Translations under genes and position numbers: made by a program
Shown here: positions 12,501 to 22,095 of the stretch, piece after piece
Layout: each line of letters opens with the position of its first letter
Position numbering within the stretch: position 1 is the first letter of the stretch
DNA from: Conchocele bisecta
Lineage: Eukaryota > Mollusca > Bivalvia > Lucinida > Thyasiridae
DNA length: 64,000 bases
Direction: 5' to 3'
Assembly: GCA_029237695.1 (NCBI GenBank)
Contig: CM055268.1
Coordinates: 52,413,131-52,477,130, forward strand
Notes under the pieces: model-generated
Databases searched by the model: none
The model's input: only the letters and a program-made list of their open reading frames with translations
Told to the model about the DNA's origin: nothing

Positions 12501-15500
12501 CATGATCATGGGCATGTGCTAATGTAAGCATCACAAAAACCGTCCGAGAAGTGCATGCTTAAAACACGAAAAAAGGTTGAATAAACCTTTTGACATAAAT
12601 AAATGACAAAGTGTTTCCAAAACCATGTGAAGGTCAAAAAGGTTAAGGTCATGTTAAAGACGGCATGAGTGTGTTCCAAATGCTTACATGTATCAAGTGA
12701 AGTTTCCAAATATTGAAGCAATCCATCCAGTAATATTAATGTAATACGATGATGAAGAAACGTGTACAAACTTTTTGACGCAAAAAATGGCTGTGTTTTC
12801 ACAAAAATGTGAAGGTACAAAAGGTCAAGGTCATGTTACTGGGGGCATGAGTGTGTTCCAAATGCTCACATGTATCAAGTGTCCAGATATTGAAGCCATT
12901 TGTCAAGTACTATTAAAGTTATATCATGATGAAGAAACTTGCACAAACTTTTTGACGTACAAAAATGGATAAGCGTTTCCGCAAAAATGTGATGGTAAAA
13001 AAGATCAAGGTCATGTTAATGGCGGCATGAGTGTTTTCCAAATGATCACATGTATCAAGTGTCCAAATATTGAAGCAATCCGTCAAGTAGTATTAATGTT
13101 ATACTATGATGATGAAGCTTGTACAAACTTTTGAACATTTTGGACGACGACAAAGACAGACGACGGAAAAAGCGGCCTTCTGCTAAAGCAGGCACGACAA
13201 AAATGGCATGGAGCTTCAAGAAAACTATTAATTAAACTGCTTGATTTTCAATATGGACCATGATCAGACAAAACTTGGCTTATGTCATTTGTGACAAGTG
13301 CCACTGTGGACACACACCAGCTGAATGATGAACAGGACAGACCCTGATCCATATCTCTAGTCAGTCACAATAATGAAATATGCCATGTTTTATATATCGG
13401 TATGAGATGCCAGTACATGATAAGAAACAACTGGGTAAAGATGTGTACGTACGTACATGTACATGTTAAAAGTCTCCAGACCAATGTATCGAGTGTGCCT
13501 GACCAACTTGCCGGAGTCCTCCAATACAGCAGTTGATTCCTCTATCAGGTATGCATGGTCGCATGATGCTGCATGAGGAACATACTAGAGACTATAGAAA
13601 TGGTAATATTGGGTATGGAAGGTCAATTCCCACCAATAAATATAAGCTGAACGAATGGTAATACTAAATAGAGACGGTTCAAACGAGTTGTAAAACATAT
13701 ACATTTATGGATAAATAAACAAAATAATGAAATTGTTTTTCAACAAAAATTATTGTATCCTGAAATGGGTTATTACACCACCAGGGTTTATTTTCGCTAT
13801 TTTGGAAACATGGCCCATACCCCTGGAATTGGGAATTTTTAGAAAAAATCAGTTTTAACTTTAATAAACTCTTTTAAACATACTAATGGCAGATAAAAAG
13901 AAAAACATTTTTTTTGTAACTTCATTTTGGAAATTTTCGTTTGAGAATTGGGGAAAAAAACATACTTTTTGCGATTGGGAATACATATATAGCCATTTAA
14001 AAATGTCCAAAAAAACCCTGACCACCTGAATTTCCAGCAAGGTGACTGTTGGACACCTTAAAATGTTAGGAAAAGCCTAATCCTTGTGTGAACCTCTCCA
14101 AACCAGACACAATGAGCACTCACAAGACACATAAATGTATGTTTTGCAATCATGAACATACAATAACATTAGGGATACATGACAGCTATCACATCACGCA
14201 AGGATTAGGTTTTTCTTCCAGGGTGGTCTCACACACAACTTCAACTTTCAAATAACTTATTTCCTACTGAATATATTTAACAAGAAAGCATAAGGATCTA
14301 GAGATTATGTTTATGAAACATGGATATGCGGCTGGCATACTGACCATAAAAAAGAACAAGAAATGAGGCAAAGCCACAAAACAAAATGGGTAAGTGTTTC
14401 AGCGGCATTTCGAAGGTAAAAAAGGTCAAGGTCATGTTAATGGTGATTCAAGTGTCCATGTATTGAAGCAATCATTCACGTAATATTGAAGATATTACAT
14501 GTTGGAGAAACTGTTACAAACTTTTTTGAAGGTGACAAAGGTGAACGTTGTGTTAATGGTGGCACAAGTGTGTGACAAATGTTCAGGTGATTCAAGTGTC
14601 CAAGTATTGAAGCAATCCTTATAATTTTGAAGATATTACATGATGGAGAAACTCTTACAAACGTTTCTACGTATGGCTAAGTGTTACAGCGACATTTCAA
14701 AGGTCACAAAGCTCAAGGTCATGTCATTGATGGTGTGAGTGTCACACAAGTTCAGGTGAATGAACTGTCCAAATATAAAAGTGTTTCAGCACCATTTTGA
14801 GCAACGGGCATAAATATGAGTGATTCAGTTGAACCATTTAGCATGTAGTGTTTTAAATCTACCTCTTTTCCACGGCAATCTAAATTTGTCATCCGTAAGT
14901 CTTCCACTGTGTACATATGCAGCGACTTGGTCCAGATGGCGTGGCACCGACAGCAGACATTTGGACAGGACAGATCGTCGGTCATTCAATACCTGAAAGA
15001 TGTTTTCATTCTTTAACCCATTTCATGCCAAATACCCATTCACAGATATCTAAGGCCATACAAAAATAGTAGTTTGGTTCTCAGACACGGAAGGGCGGAT
15101 TTTTAAAAAAAAAAAAAATTTGTTCGAGATGTTCGTCTCTGATTTTGTTCAAGTCGCCAGATGCATATATGTTCTATAATGTTACTATAACCTCTTTAGA
15201 CGTGGGAAATCACCAGATTTTCATCTGACATGATTATGTTTAACATATGTTTGCATGGTGGTGTTTTTTATTCTTCATGTGGTAAATTTGCAGTATCATT
15301 TTATTTCTCCATGATGATAAAATGCTCAACGAACAGGGATTTTTCTGACGTGGCGATATCTGAGAACCAAAGTACTTTTATTTTATTGCCTAACTTTACA
15401 AACATACTTTTTCTATTTTCTTCATTTCTCAATGAAAATATTATGTTCTTACCATTCATTTGCAATGTCTTGGTGAGACGGTTTAAATGAGTGGTAACAG

Positions 15501-18306
15501 CATAATTATACTTTTGTTGAGAAACAAAAGAATATTGTATATATGCAGAAAAAATTGTTGTTAAATTTAATTTTGATACCTGTGAATCAGTACACAGTAT
15601 AAAATTGGTTAAGGTTACTGTTAACATATTTTATTATCGGATATACAGATTTGTTTTTGTTCAATAAGGTGAGTGTACGTCGTACAACGATGAACAATAG
15701 TAATTTCAAGTTTCTCAACATTAGTTCTCTGCTACTAGTACTGTACATGTACTACGAGAATGATATACAATAATTATTTCAACAAAATTGTAAATTCATG
15801 TTAAATCTATTTGGTATTGCATAATAAACATTGCCATTCTGTATTTGATTGTGAACACCCTCCCTCCCACATTAAAATAAAACAAGAATTCCGCCACGGA
15901 AGCGGTGTCGCCTGCCGAGGCATTTGACCGTAACATGGGCATGTGCTAATTAAAGCATCACAAAAATGCTTAAAACAGAAAAAAGGTCAAGGTTGGAGAA
16001 ACTATTTGACATAAAAAAATGGCTATGTGTTTCCACAACCATGTGAAGGTCAAAAAGGTCAAGGTCATGTTAATGGTGGCATGTGTGTGTTCGAAATGCT
16101 TACATGTATCAAGTGTCCAAATATTGAAGCAATCCATCAAGAAATATTAATGTTATACAATGATGAAGAAACTTGTACAAACTTTTTGACGCAAAATATG
16201 GCTAAGTGTTTCCGCAAAAATGTGAAGGTACAAAAGGTCAAGGACACACATTGTGGCCAAATATTATCAAAATCGGTGAAGCGGTTTATAAGTTATTGAA
16301 ATATGAAAGGTGTTACTAACGTACGTACGCACGCACATGGACTAACGCTATATACCCTCTTGCCTATCGGCGATGAGAAAAAACAAGAGCTTAATACCAA
16401 GTGGTGGCACAGAGTATGATATACATGTAATATATATTGAAGCTGTTACATGTTAAAGCAGGGAGAGAGCCTACTGTATTTATACCTCAAGTTAAAGATA
16501 CCCAATTTGTTGATGTAAAGAATGCCTACAGGAATCAGTAACCTCATGTGTAGGTACAAAAAGGTTATGTTTGTCATGTTAATTGTAGCACATCATTCTC
16601 CAGATAAGGTGTGCATTTGCTTAATACCCAATTAAAATTGCCAAAAACCCAATTGAAATCAGAAGTAGTGAGTATCGAAAAGCATTGAAAAAATTGTGGT
16701 ATCGTTATCATGCTACAGAAAACAATAAACAGACCACAAATATAGCATATTTTTCTTCTTTTTCCATGAAAACACATCTTGATATTTCATTAGAATGGTC
16801 TCCAAGGAGACAATTCTAATGAAATGCCAAGACATGTTTTCATTTCGTAGCAAAAAAATTCAATAATTGCGGTCTGTTGATGTGTAAACAGTAGTGTGAT
16901 TTATTTTACCCAATTAAAATTTTGAAATACCCAATTGCTTCAGAAATGATGGAGTGACAATACTGATCAATTACTAATTCCTTATCTGGAGCCCTGGCAC
17001 ATGTCCACATGCTTCAAGTGTCCAACTACATTACTAATCACTTAATTTTCAGTTGAATTAAAGTTTTGTCTTAACTGGGGAAATCTTTTTGACATTTATA
17101 AGAAATGGTTATGTTTCAGATATTTTTTGAATGACAGAAAGGTCAACATCACTTTTAATTAGTACATGAATCATTTAAGTTGTATTGAAGTTGTAGCTGG
17201 TTAAAGAAACTGAGACCATTGTTTTCCCTAAAACTGAAAAGTGCATGTTAACTAATAATTAACTAGATTGGTCAGTAAGCGAGGCTTACGGAATACCCCC
17301 CATGTGGGCCCAGGTACACCTAAATATGTAAAATAATTTCCAAGTGTGTGGGCTTGTGACCATGAATCTGAGCTTAGCATGAACGTGAATTTGTCACCGG
17401 GCCCATTGGAGCAATGCATGTGTGAAATGTGAAGCAGATCGGAGCAAGGAAATAGAAATTATAACCGATTTCTCTGATGTTAAGTTTTGTAAAGAGACTA
17501 AGTATGTGACCTTGACCTCGATATCAGCAGGGATTTGTCACAGCATGATAGAGCTTTAGAGGAATGCATGCATGAAATATTAAGAACTTTCGAAGAAAGA
17601 AATAGAAGTTATAACATATTTCTCTGATGTTAAGTTTTGTAAACAGACAAAGTATGTGACCTTGACCTTGGGATCAGGGCGGGTTGGACGGTCGTAGATA
17701 TGTCACAGCATGATAGTACAACCTTAGAGGAATGCACAAGTGAAATATCAAGAATTTTCAAAGAAGGAAATAGAAGTTATAACATATTTCTCTGATGTTA
17801 AGTTTTGTAAAGAGACTACGTATTTGACCTTCACCTTGGGATCAGCGGGGGTTGGACGGCCGTGGATTTGGCACAGCATGGTAGTAGAGCCTTACAGGAA
17901 TGCATGTGTGAAATATTAAGCATTTTAGATGAAGGACATAGAAGTTATGACATATTTCTCTGATGTTAAGTTTTGTAAAGAGACTAAGTATTTGACCTTG
18001 ACCTTGGGAGCAGCGGGTGTTGGACAGTCGTGGATTTGGTACAGCATGGTAGTATAGCCTTACAGGAATGTACGTGTGAAATATTAAGCATTTTAGATAA
18101 AGGAAATAGAAGTTATAACAATATTTCTCTGACGCACACGCACGCACAGATGGACGGACGGACAACCTGACTCCAGTATACCCCCCCACAACTCGTTGCG
18201 GGGGGTATAAATACATGTACGGCGACTTACATGCTCCAGATAATTCAATCCCAGATAAATAACCATTGTGTAGTCCACCACAGGGGCCAATATGCTGGCA
18301 TTGAGG
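3453..18306 (-). CDS. Unidentified multi-exon protein, 3' part of gene
   Basis: I do not recognise this protein. A chain of minus-strand exons can be built from GT-AG sites with matching phases: 18306-18231, 14992-14863, 13568-13508, 11952-11780, 8837-8678, 6914-6864, 5510-5450 and 3572-3453. Together they give about 270 residues. The visible product has a hydrophobic N-terminal stretch (APVVDYTMVIYLGLNYLEH), a basic leucine-rich segment (VLNDRRSVLSKCLLSVPRHL), a Ser/Gln/acidic linker (SSNPSSQDIFSQDSVGQQ) and an acidic leucine-rich tail (GELEDVLVLEEADPDL). The first six exons agree in phase and look protein-like. The 51-bp and second 61-bp exons are less certain. The start codon and upstream exons were not found; they should lie between 18.3 and 24 kb if SYCE2 is the next gene. 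The introns hold many MITEs. No domain or role is assigned. Confidence 0.6.
3596..5326. mobile_element. Family C MITE split by an insertion
   Basis: The left part (3596-3738) and the right part (about 5215-5326, ending GGTGTTGAAAGGGTTAA) together match one family C element. The 1.47 kb between them starts CAAGAGTGCCGTAAGTCAC. Confidence 0.8.
3739..5214. repeat. Inserted element with two internal tandem arrays
   Basis: One array (about 4010-4450) repeats AGGGGGAGATAATCCATG with a period of roughly 165 bp. A second (about 4540-5210) repeats CACATCTTCAATATGTGTAG with a period of roughly 160 bp, four times. Between them lies CGGATGGAAGGACGGATGG-type sequence. The layout matches tandem-repeat-bearing MITEs of bivalves. 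The small open frames here are not genes. Confidence 0.75.
5450..5510 (-). CDS. Unknown gene, 61-bp exon (copy 2 of duplicated segment)
   Basis: It duplicates 13508-13568. Read like copy 1 it gives LCGHAYLIEESTAALGDSG. That frame does not join the final exon in phase. Only the frame giving IVRSCIPDRGVNCCTGGFWQ links the 51-bp exon (phase 2) to the last exon (phase 0). It may therefore be a live exon in a new frame, a skipped relic, or evidence that another exon was missed. Confidence 0.4.
5624..5700. repeat. Family M hairpin
   Basis: Inverted GTTACCACTCGTTTGAACC and GGTTCAAGTGAGTGGCAAC. Similar hairpins lie at 12058-12121, 15440-15502 and 29310-29356. Confidence 0.75.
5739..5925. mobile_element. 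MITE with pogo/Tigger-like ends (family V)
   Basis: Ends CAGTGGAACCTCTCTAAACC and GGTTAGAGAGATTTCACTG are inverse and flanked by TA. CAGTnnAACCTC termini are known from pogo/Tigger elements. A related right end is near 52000-52060. Confidence 0.6.
6088..6192. repeat. Near-perfect 2 x 52-bp hairpin
   Basis: CAGTGGGGTCAGC, then GTAAGTGCACACACGAACG and ACACGACAGGTTGG, are followed by their inverse with almost no loop. Only one or two mismatches are seen. Confidence 0.95.
6364..6612. mobile_element. Family D MITE
   Basis: Inverted ends TGTGGCTATGACTGGAGAAA and a diverged inverse ending GCAGCCACACAT. Contains GATCAGACTGTGTGAATGC. Eight related copies are present in the window. Confidence 0.8.
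6864..6914 (-). CDS. Unknown gene, possible 51-bp exon
   Basis: The acceptor CATCACACTAG has a pyrimidine tract, and the donor CCAAA|GTAAGT is strong. The only frame matching the preceding exon is open: KVHDHVVTTTTTSPTP. It enters and leaves in phase 2. The exon is short and partly a simple ACA repeat, so it could be a chance match. Confidence 0.4.
7025..7135. repeat. Inverted repeat related to family L
   Basis: ATATTTTCTGTAAATGATGTC and its inverse flank about 50 bases. Larger members of the family lie at 36538 and 59899. Confidence 0.7.
7204..7452. mobile_element. Family E MITE, complete
   Basis: TTAACCCTTAGACCGCTA at the left and TAGCGGTCTAACGGTTAA at the right. The centre is CATTTCCATTGGAAATG. 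One arm carries a short duplicated ACATGYTTTGACAGCACTT. Confidence 0.9.
7472..7978. mobile_element. Family B MITE, complete (TTAA target)
   Basis: About 500 bp. The ends AGGTACATGCCAACTCAGT and ACTGAGTGGGCATTTATCT are inverse and sit between TTAA on both sides. Internal CATTTTAAGGAAACACGGTT and ATATCAGTGTGGAA are shared by all B copies. Confidence 0.9.
8100..8610. repeat. About 150-bp tandem repeat
   Basis: Three to four units sharing AAGCCAATCGCTCA, GAAGTTATAGGAGAATGGAG and ACATGCACATGAAG. Probably the core of a tandem-repeat-bearing element. Confidence 0.75.
8678..8837 (-). CDS. Unknown gene, 160-bp exon
   Basis: The acceptor is ACACTACAG and the donor is TTCGG|GTATAG. It enters in phase 1 and leaves in phase 2, with 52 codons beginning ELRLDILSEQDCVRDG and containing PSLAFLLSRQKSC and GGKQRREDD. 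The phase matches the 173-bp exon exactly. GC content is higher than in the surrounding introns, as expected for an exon. Confidence 0.65.
8897..9134. mobile_element. Family D MITE
   Basis: Ends TGTAGCTGTGACTGGATAAA and the inverse near TTTCTCCAGTCACTGCCAC. Located 60 bases upstream (in the minus-gene sense) of the 160-bp exon. Confidence 0.85.
9215..9660. repeat. Degenerate tandem repeat with GGACAGACAC-type tail
   Basis: Two to three units of about 110-150 bp containing GAAACAGAAATTATAACAAA and TTAAGTTT, ending in ACACCAGACAGACACACGGA. It is similar to the array at 17400-18130. Confidence 0.65.
9751..11583. mobile_element. Family B MITE interrupted by a tandem-repeat element
   Basis: The left piece 9751-9821 and right piece 11157-11583 match the complete copy at 7472-7978. 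TTAA lies at both outer ends. The interruption is the element at 9822-11156. Confidence 0.85.
9822..11156. mobile_element. Tandem-repeat-bearing element, copy 1 (1335 bp)
   Basis: Begins CAAGAAACGAGGCAAAGCC and ends AAAAACCTGGC, flanked by TAA on both sides (9819-9821 and 11157-11159). Inside, a 150- to 190-bp unit with GTGAAAGTTTGGTGGTCCTA and CTAAGTCGACTGCGCGGAAA repeats about four times (10340-11070). A CCGCCCGCCCG run lies near the right end. An inverted copy is at 43581-44532. Confidence 0.85.
11780..11952 (-). CDS. Unknown gene, 173-bp exon
   Basis: The acceptor is TATTGCAG and the donor is CGTT|GTAAGT, which is strong. It enters in phase 2, leaves in phase 1 and gives 57 codons: a hydrophobic start (DDLVPAYGITFNLCEVV), then a Ser/Gln-rich and acidic linker with repeated SQD, then EKENLQLYSSDR. 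The composition suggests a disordered segment. Confidence 0.65.
12058..12121. repeat. Family M perfect hairpin
   Basis: GTTGTTACCACTCATTTGAACC, CGTCTCGATGAGACG, then the exact inverse. Confidence 0.9.
12447..13200. repeat. Tandem-repeat-bearing element (CAAGAATTCC type)
   Basis: Starts ACAAGAATTCCACCACGGAA. Three units of about 180 bp repeat AAGGTCATGTTA, TCAAGTGTCCA and ACAAACTTTTTGACG. Ends near GCAGGCACGACAAAAA. A sister copy is at 15881-16385. Confidence 0.8.
13508..13568 (-). CDS. Unknown gene, 61-bp exon (copy 1 of duplicated segment)
   Basis: It follows CTCATGCAG and ends GGCAA|GTTGGT. It enters in phase 1 and leaves in phase 2, reading SCDHAYLIEESTAVLEDSG, and joins both neighbours in frame. 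The donor is weak. A segment of the same length, with the same acceptor context and the same GGCAA|GTT end, lies at 5450-5510. Confidence 0.55.
14350..14760. repeat. Tandem-repeat-bearing element, related
   Basis: Starts CAAGAAATGAGGCAAAGCC, close to the start of the element at 9822, but the internal unit (CATTTCGAAGGTAAAAAAGG and CAAGTATTGAAGCAATC) resembles the element at 12447. About three units of 150 bp. Confidence 0.7.
14863..14992 (-). CDS. Unknown gene, exon of 130 bp
   Basis: The acceptor is TCTTTCAG and the donor is AAAAGAG|GTAGAT. The exon enters in phase 0 and leaves in phase 1, with 43 codons running from VLNDRRSV to RLPWKR. A different frame opens with an ATG at 14985 (MTDDLSCPNVCC), but it does not join the flanking exons in phase. 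Confidence 0.6.
15052..15392. mobile_element. Family O MITE
   Basis: Ends AAGGCCATA and the inverse TATTGCC; TTTGGTTCTCAGAC at the left matches TCTGAGAACCAAA at the right. The second copy lies just upstream of the vitellogenin promoter (50041-50402). Confidence 0.85.
15440..15502. repeat. Family M hairpin
   Basis: ATGTTCTTACCATTCATTTG and inverse AAATGAGTGGTAACAGCAT around CTTGGTGAGACG. Confidence 0.7.
15881..16385. repeat. Tandem-repeat-bearing element (CAAGAATTCC type), copy 2
   Basis: Starts CAAGAATTCCGCCACGGAAG, has about two units of the 180-bp repeat and ends with CGTACGTACGCACGCACATG and CTATATACCCTCTTGCCTATC. Confidence 0.8.
16594..16995. mobile_element. Family N MITE
   Basis: Inverted ends TCTCCAGATAAGG and CCTTATCTGGAG, about 400 bp. 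The central hairpin ATTTCATTAGAATGGTCTCC is followed by GGAGACAATTCTAATGAAAT. The second copy is at 34138-34514. Confidence 0.85.
17267..18210. repeat. Tandem-repeat-bearing element with five ~150-bp units
   Basis: Units share TATTTCTCTGATGTTAAGTT, TTGTAAAGAGACTA and GACCTTGACCTTGGGA. The left end has AGTAAGCGAGGCTTACGGAA; the right end has GGACGGACGGACAACCTGAC and a CCCCCCCACAACTCGTTGCG hairpin. It ends just before the 76-bp exon at 18231. Confidence 0.8.
18231..18306 (-). CDS. Unknown gene, most 5' exon recognised
   Basis: The acceptor is ATTTTCAG and the donor is CAT|GTAAGT. The exon is one base plus 25 codons (begins LNASILAPVV, ends NYLEH) and leaves in phase 0. A TAA lies in the same frame 12-14 bases upstream of the chosen acceptor, so the upstream acceptor CTTGCAG cannot be used in this frame. 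Upstream of that TAA the frame is open back to an ATG at 18462-18464 (reads MDITLTLQWTAQEILQIVMP), which may be chance. Confidence 0.5.
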
Positions 18307-19108
18307 CTGAAAATTCTGGCTTAACTGCAAGTAGAGATGAACTCCGTCAATATACATGTGATTGTACTACTAGCGTTGATCACTGTATGTAACCCGTTAG
18401 TTGCAGGCATGACAATCTGCAAAATCTCCTGTGCCGTCCATTGAAGAGTAAGGGTGATATCCATAGCCTACCACTCCAGAACAGCAAATCAGATCTGATT
18501 CACACTTTAGCTATTAATACAATTTTTTTTAAATATCTTTCAACTGAAAGAAAAGGGAGTGTTTGTTTAGTAGTCTTTAACGGCCTATCAACAGCTAAGG
18601 TCATGTAAGGCCAGGCAAACGGAGCGAAGTATTAGGAAACTTACACTACTGGTAATACTTGAAGTCTTGTGAAGTATTTTTTAATCCTTGCAGAATATCT
18701 AGGAAATAAAATTTTGCCCGTTTAGAAACTAGGCCGCAACAAAAAATTTACAAATGTTTTTTGGGGATTTACACAGCCCACAATTTGATTATAAGAAACA
18801 TGTTAAAAACATAACTAATGATTTTCTTTCTATATTATATTTTATGAATACTATTTGGCATTGTGTAAATTTTAATCTTTAAAAATTATCAAAACGTCAC
18901 CGTCTCACGTGTATCGAAAACTGAGTGCTTTCTAGTACCGGGTGGTTGACTACATGCTAGTTTCATAATACGTACATTTGTACATGTACTCGCGATATAT
19001 CATTACTGACATTATAATATTTCCTGAAATTATATAGTTTTCTAACAGTTGAAGTGTGAATCAGATCTGACTCGCTACTCTAAAGGGAAAGGCTACTGAT
19101 GGTAGTTT

Positions 19109-19353
19109 AACTCTTTGCATGCTAGCTGTGAAAATAACATCCAACAAGTTACTAGTATCTTTCTTATTTCACTCTCTAAATATGTCTTGGAATTTAATTA
19201 GAATGGAGTCCTCCTCCGGACTCCATTCTAATGAAATTCCAAGACATATTCATGATATTGATAGTGAGAAATAAAAGAAAATATAATTAATTGTCGTCTG
19301 CTATTTTTGAACTATTTATATCCCACAAATTACCCAGCATGCAAAGAGTTAAC
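19109..19353. mobile_element. Family U MITE
   Basis: Ends TTAACTCTTTGCATGC and GCATGCAAAGAGTTAA are exact inverses. The centre holds GGAGTCCTCCTCCGGACTCC. A 30-bp direct repeat with TGCAAAGAGTTAACTCTGCT occurs twice at the right edge (19342-19400). Confidence 0.85.
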
Positions 19354-20199
19354 TCTGCTATGGACAGTATGCAAAGAGTTAACTCTGCTATGGACAGTAC
19401 GGGAGTTTTGGAGATACGTGCCTGCACTTAGTGATAAGTAACCTGTGTACATAAACTTGGCAGTATACTGATAATGTAGGATTAGTTGCAGGCAGTACAA
19501 TGATATCGGCTAACTCTGCGCACCTACGACTTTCCAAACAAATTTACATATCATGTCATTGGCAATCCGATATTCAGTCAAAATTCACTGAACATTCAAA
19601 GCAGTTCAAATAAGACTGCAGGTAAAATCTCATAACTTTCTGATGTCAACGTAAATTGTGTAATGTATGACATCATCTCTGCGTGCTTGCAACATCACAT
19701 TTATTTGGATAATTATGCGCATCTAGTAGTGTAAACAACAGGATTTGTCAGACAACAAAGCATGCCTGGTTGTTTTGAGTTCTCTGTCAAACGGCAGAAC
19801 AGATGAAACTGGCTGATGGCTGGAACATACAAAGATGGCCGACTTGGCCACTCCATGTGCTGTATAGGATACAGTAACGAGGCAGTATTCACATATATGT
19901 AAAACATATATTCTATCACATTTACGAAGCAATTATCTTTGAATCAAACGATGATCAGGTATAGAATGGGTCCTTAATTTGCAGCAGCCTTTTTGGTTAG
20001 ATAACTTTGTTTTATCATAAATTTGATATTCTATCTTGTCCATGCATTCTTATACATGTTTGCATTATCTGCTTAGATTTAATATCCTCTTTATGTACAG
20101 CGGACACCTTAAATTTGTATTATTGGTATTCCTGAATAAATAGTCTATTCTATTCTACTAAATTAATAGTTCAGCTGAGAAACTAACTGGTCATTATCA

Positions 20200-20325
20200 C
20201 AGGCGATCGGCATGTTGATAGGATTGTGTATTATACTTTTTAGACATGTAGAAAAAATAGAAGTTAAACATGATATATAGACATGGCATGTTAGTCTACC
20301 TATCAAAATGCTGATCGCCTGTGGT
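20200..20325. mobile_element. Small inverted-repeat element
   Basis: TCACAGGCGATCGGCATGTT and the inverse AATGCTGATCGCCTGTGG flank about 80 bases. Confidence 0.75.
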
Positions 20326-21564
20326 CATGATGTCACTGGAAAGTACTACTTCAAGTTCTACTAATACAAATTTCGCTACGTTGATCCAGTATGGTGTTTG
20401 TCATTTTTGTTTACACTAGCTACCAGATGGGAAAGCATTAGGTGCGCAGAATTAGACAACACCGTTGTAACTGCAAAACTCACAACATGAGTCGTGTAAA
20501 GTATGTATGTAGCAGTTGCTATGGACCACACGGTATATCGTATGATAGCTTTGCAGAGTTACTGTTCGCAACTAACGTAGGATAACCTATAAAAGTGTGA
20601 GAAAAAATATTTCTTTTTAATCATGAATATTGCGAGTGCATGGGTCGTATATTCACTGTTCTCATGGATTCGTGCACCTAAGCACATAGATTCATATTGC
20701 GTGTTATATTCAGATTAATTCCTGAAAATGTATACATCAACATAAAGCTCAAACACTTGACTACAGGGGGCCGAGGGGTCATACCAATTATCCGGACAAT
20801 CAGTTTATCGGACAAATGAAAATACCTGTTAATTAAGAGGATTCGTTTGATCAGAATTTGCATCAAATACATCTAAGTCACGCAGGTGCTTGCTGTTTCC
20901 ATGCCAGTGTGAAGAATATATTGCCAAGGTAAACATTTTAGTAATATTTGCTGAAAATATTCCTCAACAGTCCACAAGTTGTTTACAACGTCAAAAGTCT
21001 TGCGGGGGCTTGTAATCGAATGAGCCCATTACGTCATTTCTGAGTTGTTCTATAAATAAAATAAATTCTATAAATACGTTGTTTTCCAAGAAGCGAATGG
21101 CGATTGTATTTTCTGCAGAACTACACAACGCTGTTTACACTGGTTTACAGGCGATCAAATTATGATTTCATGTTGAGAATACAAGTTATAAGACGAGTAT
21201 ATGTTTGTCGGGATAATTGAATGTCAATGTTAATTTTGGGGCAATCTTACGACTGATGATCTGACCCGATTTTAAGCGAGAAAGACGGCACAGTTTGCTA
21301 AATAGTTTACATGCGTTGAGAAAGCAAGAACCGACGATTGTTCTGTGAAAAGTTTATGCCCATAGCTGCTATTTTAAGATAATCTGGAGGATCCCTGTAT
21401 GAGTGCACATAAAGAATTCACCAAAATTGTTGTTTATAAATGCAAGTCTTAGAGCCCCTAGAAATAACCCACCCAAGTCACCTAATTGATCTTTAAACTT
21501 CTCATCAGGTTTGTGCCTACTACAAAACGGTCCAATATCTGACTAAACCGGACTTATTCCACCT

Positions 21565-21850
21565 GTGACTATTGTCTGTTCCAAATTTTTCTGTCGACAA
21601 ACTTTTGGCTATTAAACACATTAAATCTAAAACATATTTAAATGTAAGTACTTTTTCACCAATAACAAAAGTCACCCTCCTAAACTAATTTGTTTGATGA
21701 AATTCCATCAAATATTGCGAAAAAAACATTTTCCTATGGGAATTTAACATGGGGGGAAAAAGAGGTGGGAGCAGTAAGGGAAGAGTCAAAAAAGGGAAAA
21801 AAATGGAAATCGACTCCGAAACCTGGCTAAATACAAACTTCAAATACCTT
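21565..21850. mobile_element. Family J element, one arm
   Basis: Left end TGTCTGTTCCAAATTTTTCT and TCGACAAACTTTTGGCTATT, then TTAAACACATTAAATCT, which is the uninterrupted form of the site where family B inserted at 31787. The inner part carries a coding-like piece (GKKMEIDSETWL). Confidence 0.7.
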
Positions 21851-21914
21851 TTAAAAAAATGTTCAATTTACACTATTCTTAGAATATGCTTATTAACTTG
21901 TTTTCTAGGAGCAT

Positions 21915-22095
21915 GCAGGCGTGGATACAGAAATATAATTGCAGTGGGGGGGGGGGGGGGGGCGTCTATACCACCACGAGCGCGAAGGATTGTAGATTTT
22001 ATTTTTAAATTATTTTTTTTTTGCCGGGAGCAGGGGGGGGGGGGGTCCGGACCCCTGGACCCCCTCCCCCCTGTATCCGCGCCTGCCATGAATCT
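21915..22095. repeat. G-run-rich inverted-end repeat
   Basis: GCAGGCGTGGATACAG and CTGTATCCGCGCCTGC are near-inverse ends around two long G runs (21944-21963 and 22034-22046). Similar CGGATTCAGGGGGG ends lie near 30290 and 57512. Confidence 0.65.

Noticed and set aside
14752..14985. Open frame starting MTDDLSCPNVCCRCHA, looking like a zinc-binding protein
   Set aside because: The ATG falls inside an exon whose other frame joins both neighbouring exons in phase.
17842..18357. 171-codon minus-strand open frame
   Set aside because: It combines the 76-bp exon in the wrong frame with tandem-repeat sequence.
18361..18464. ATG-started frame MDITLTLQWTAQEILQ as the first exon of the minus-strand gene
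   Set aside because: It shares the frame of the 76-bp exon but a TAA intervenes, and only weak donors could remove it.
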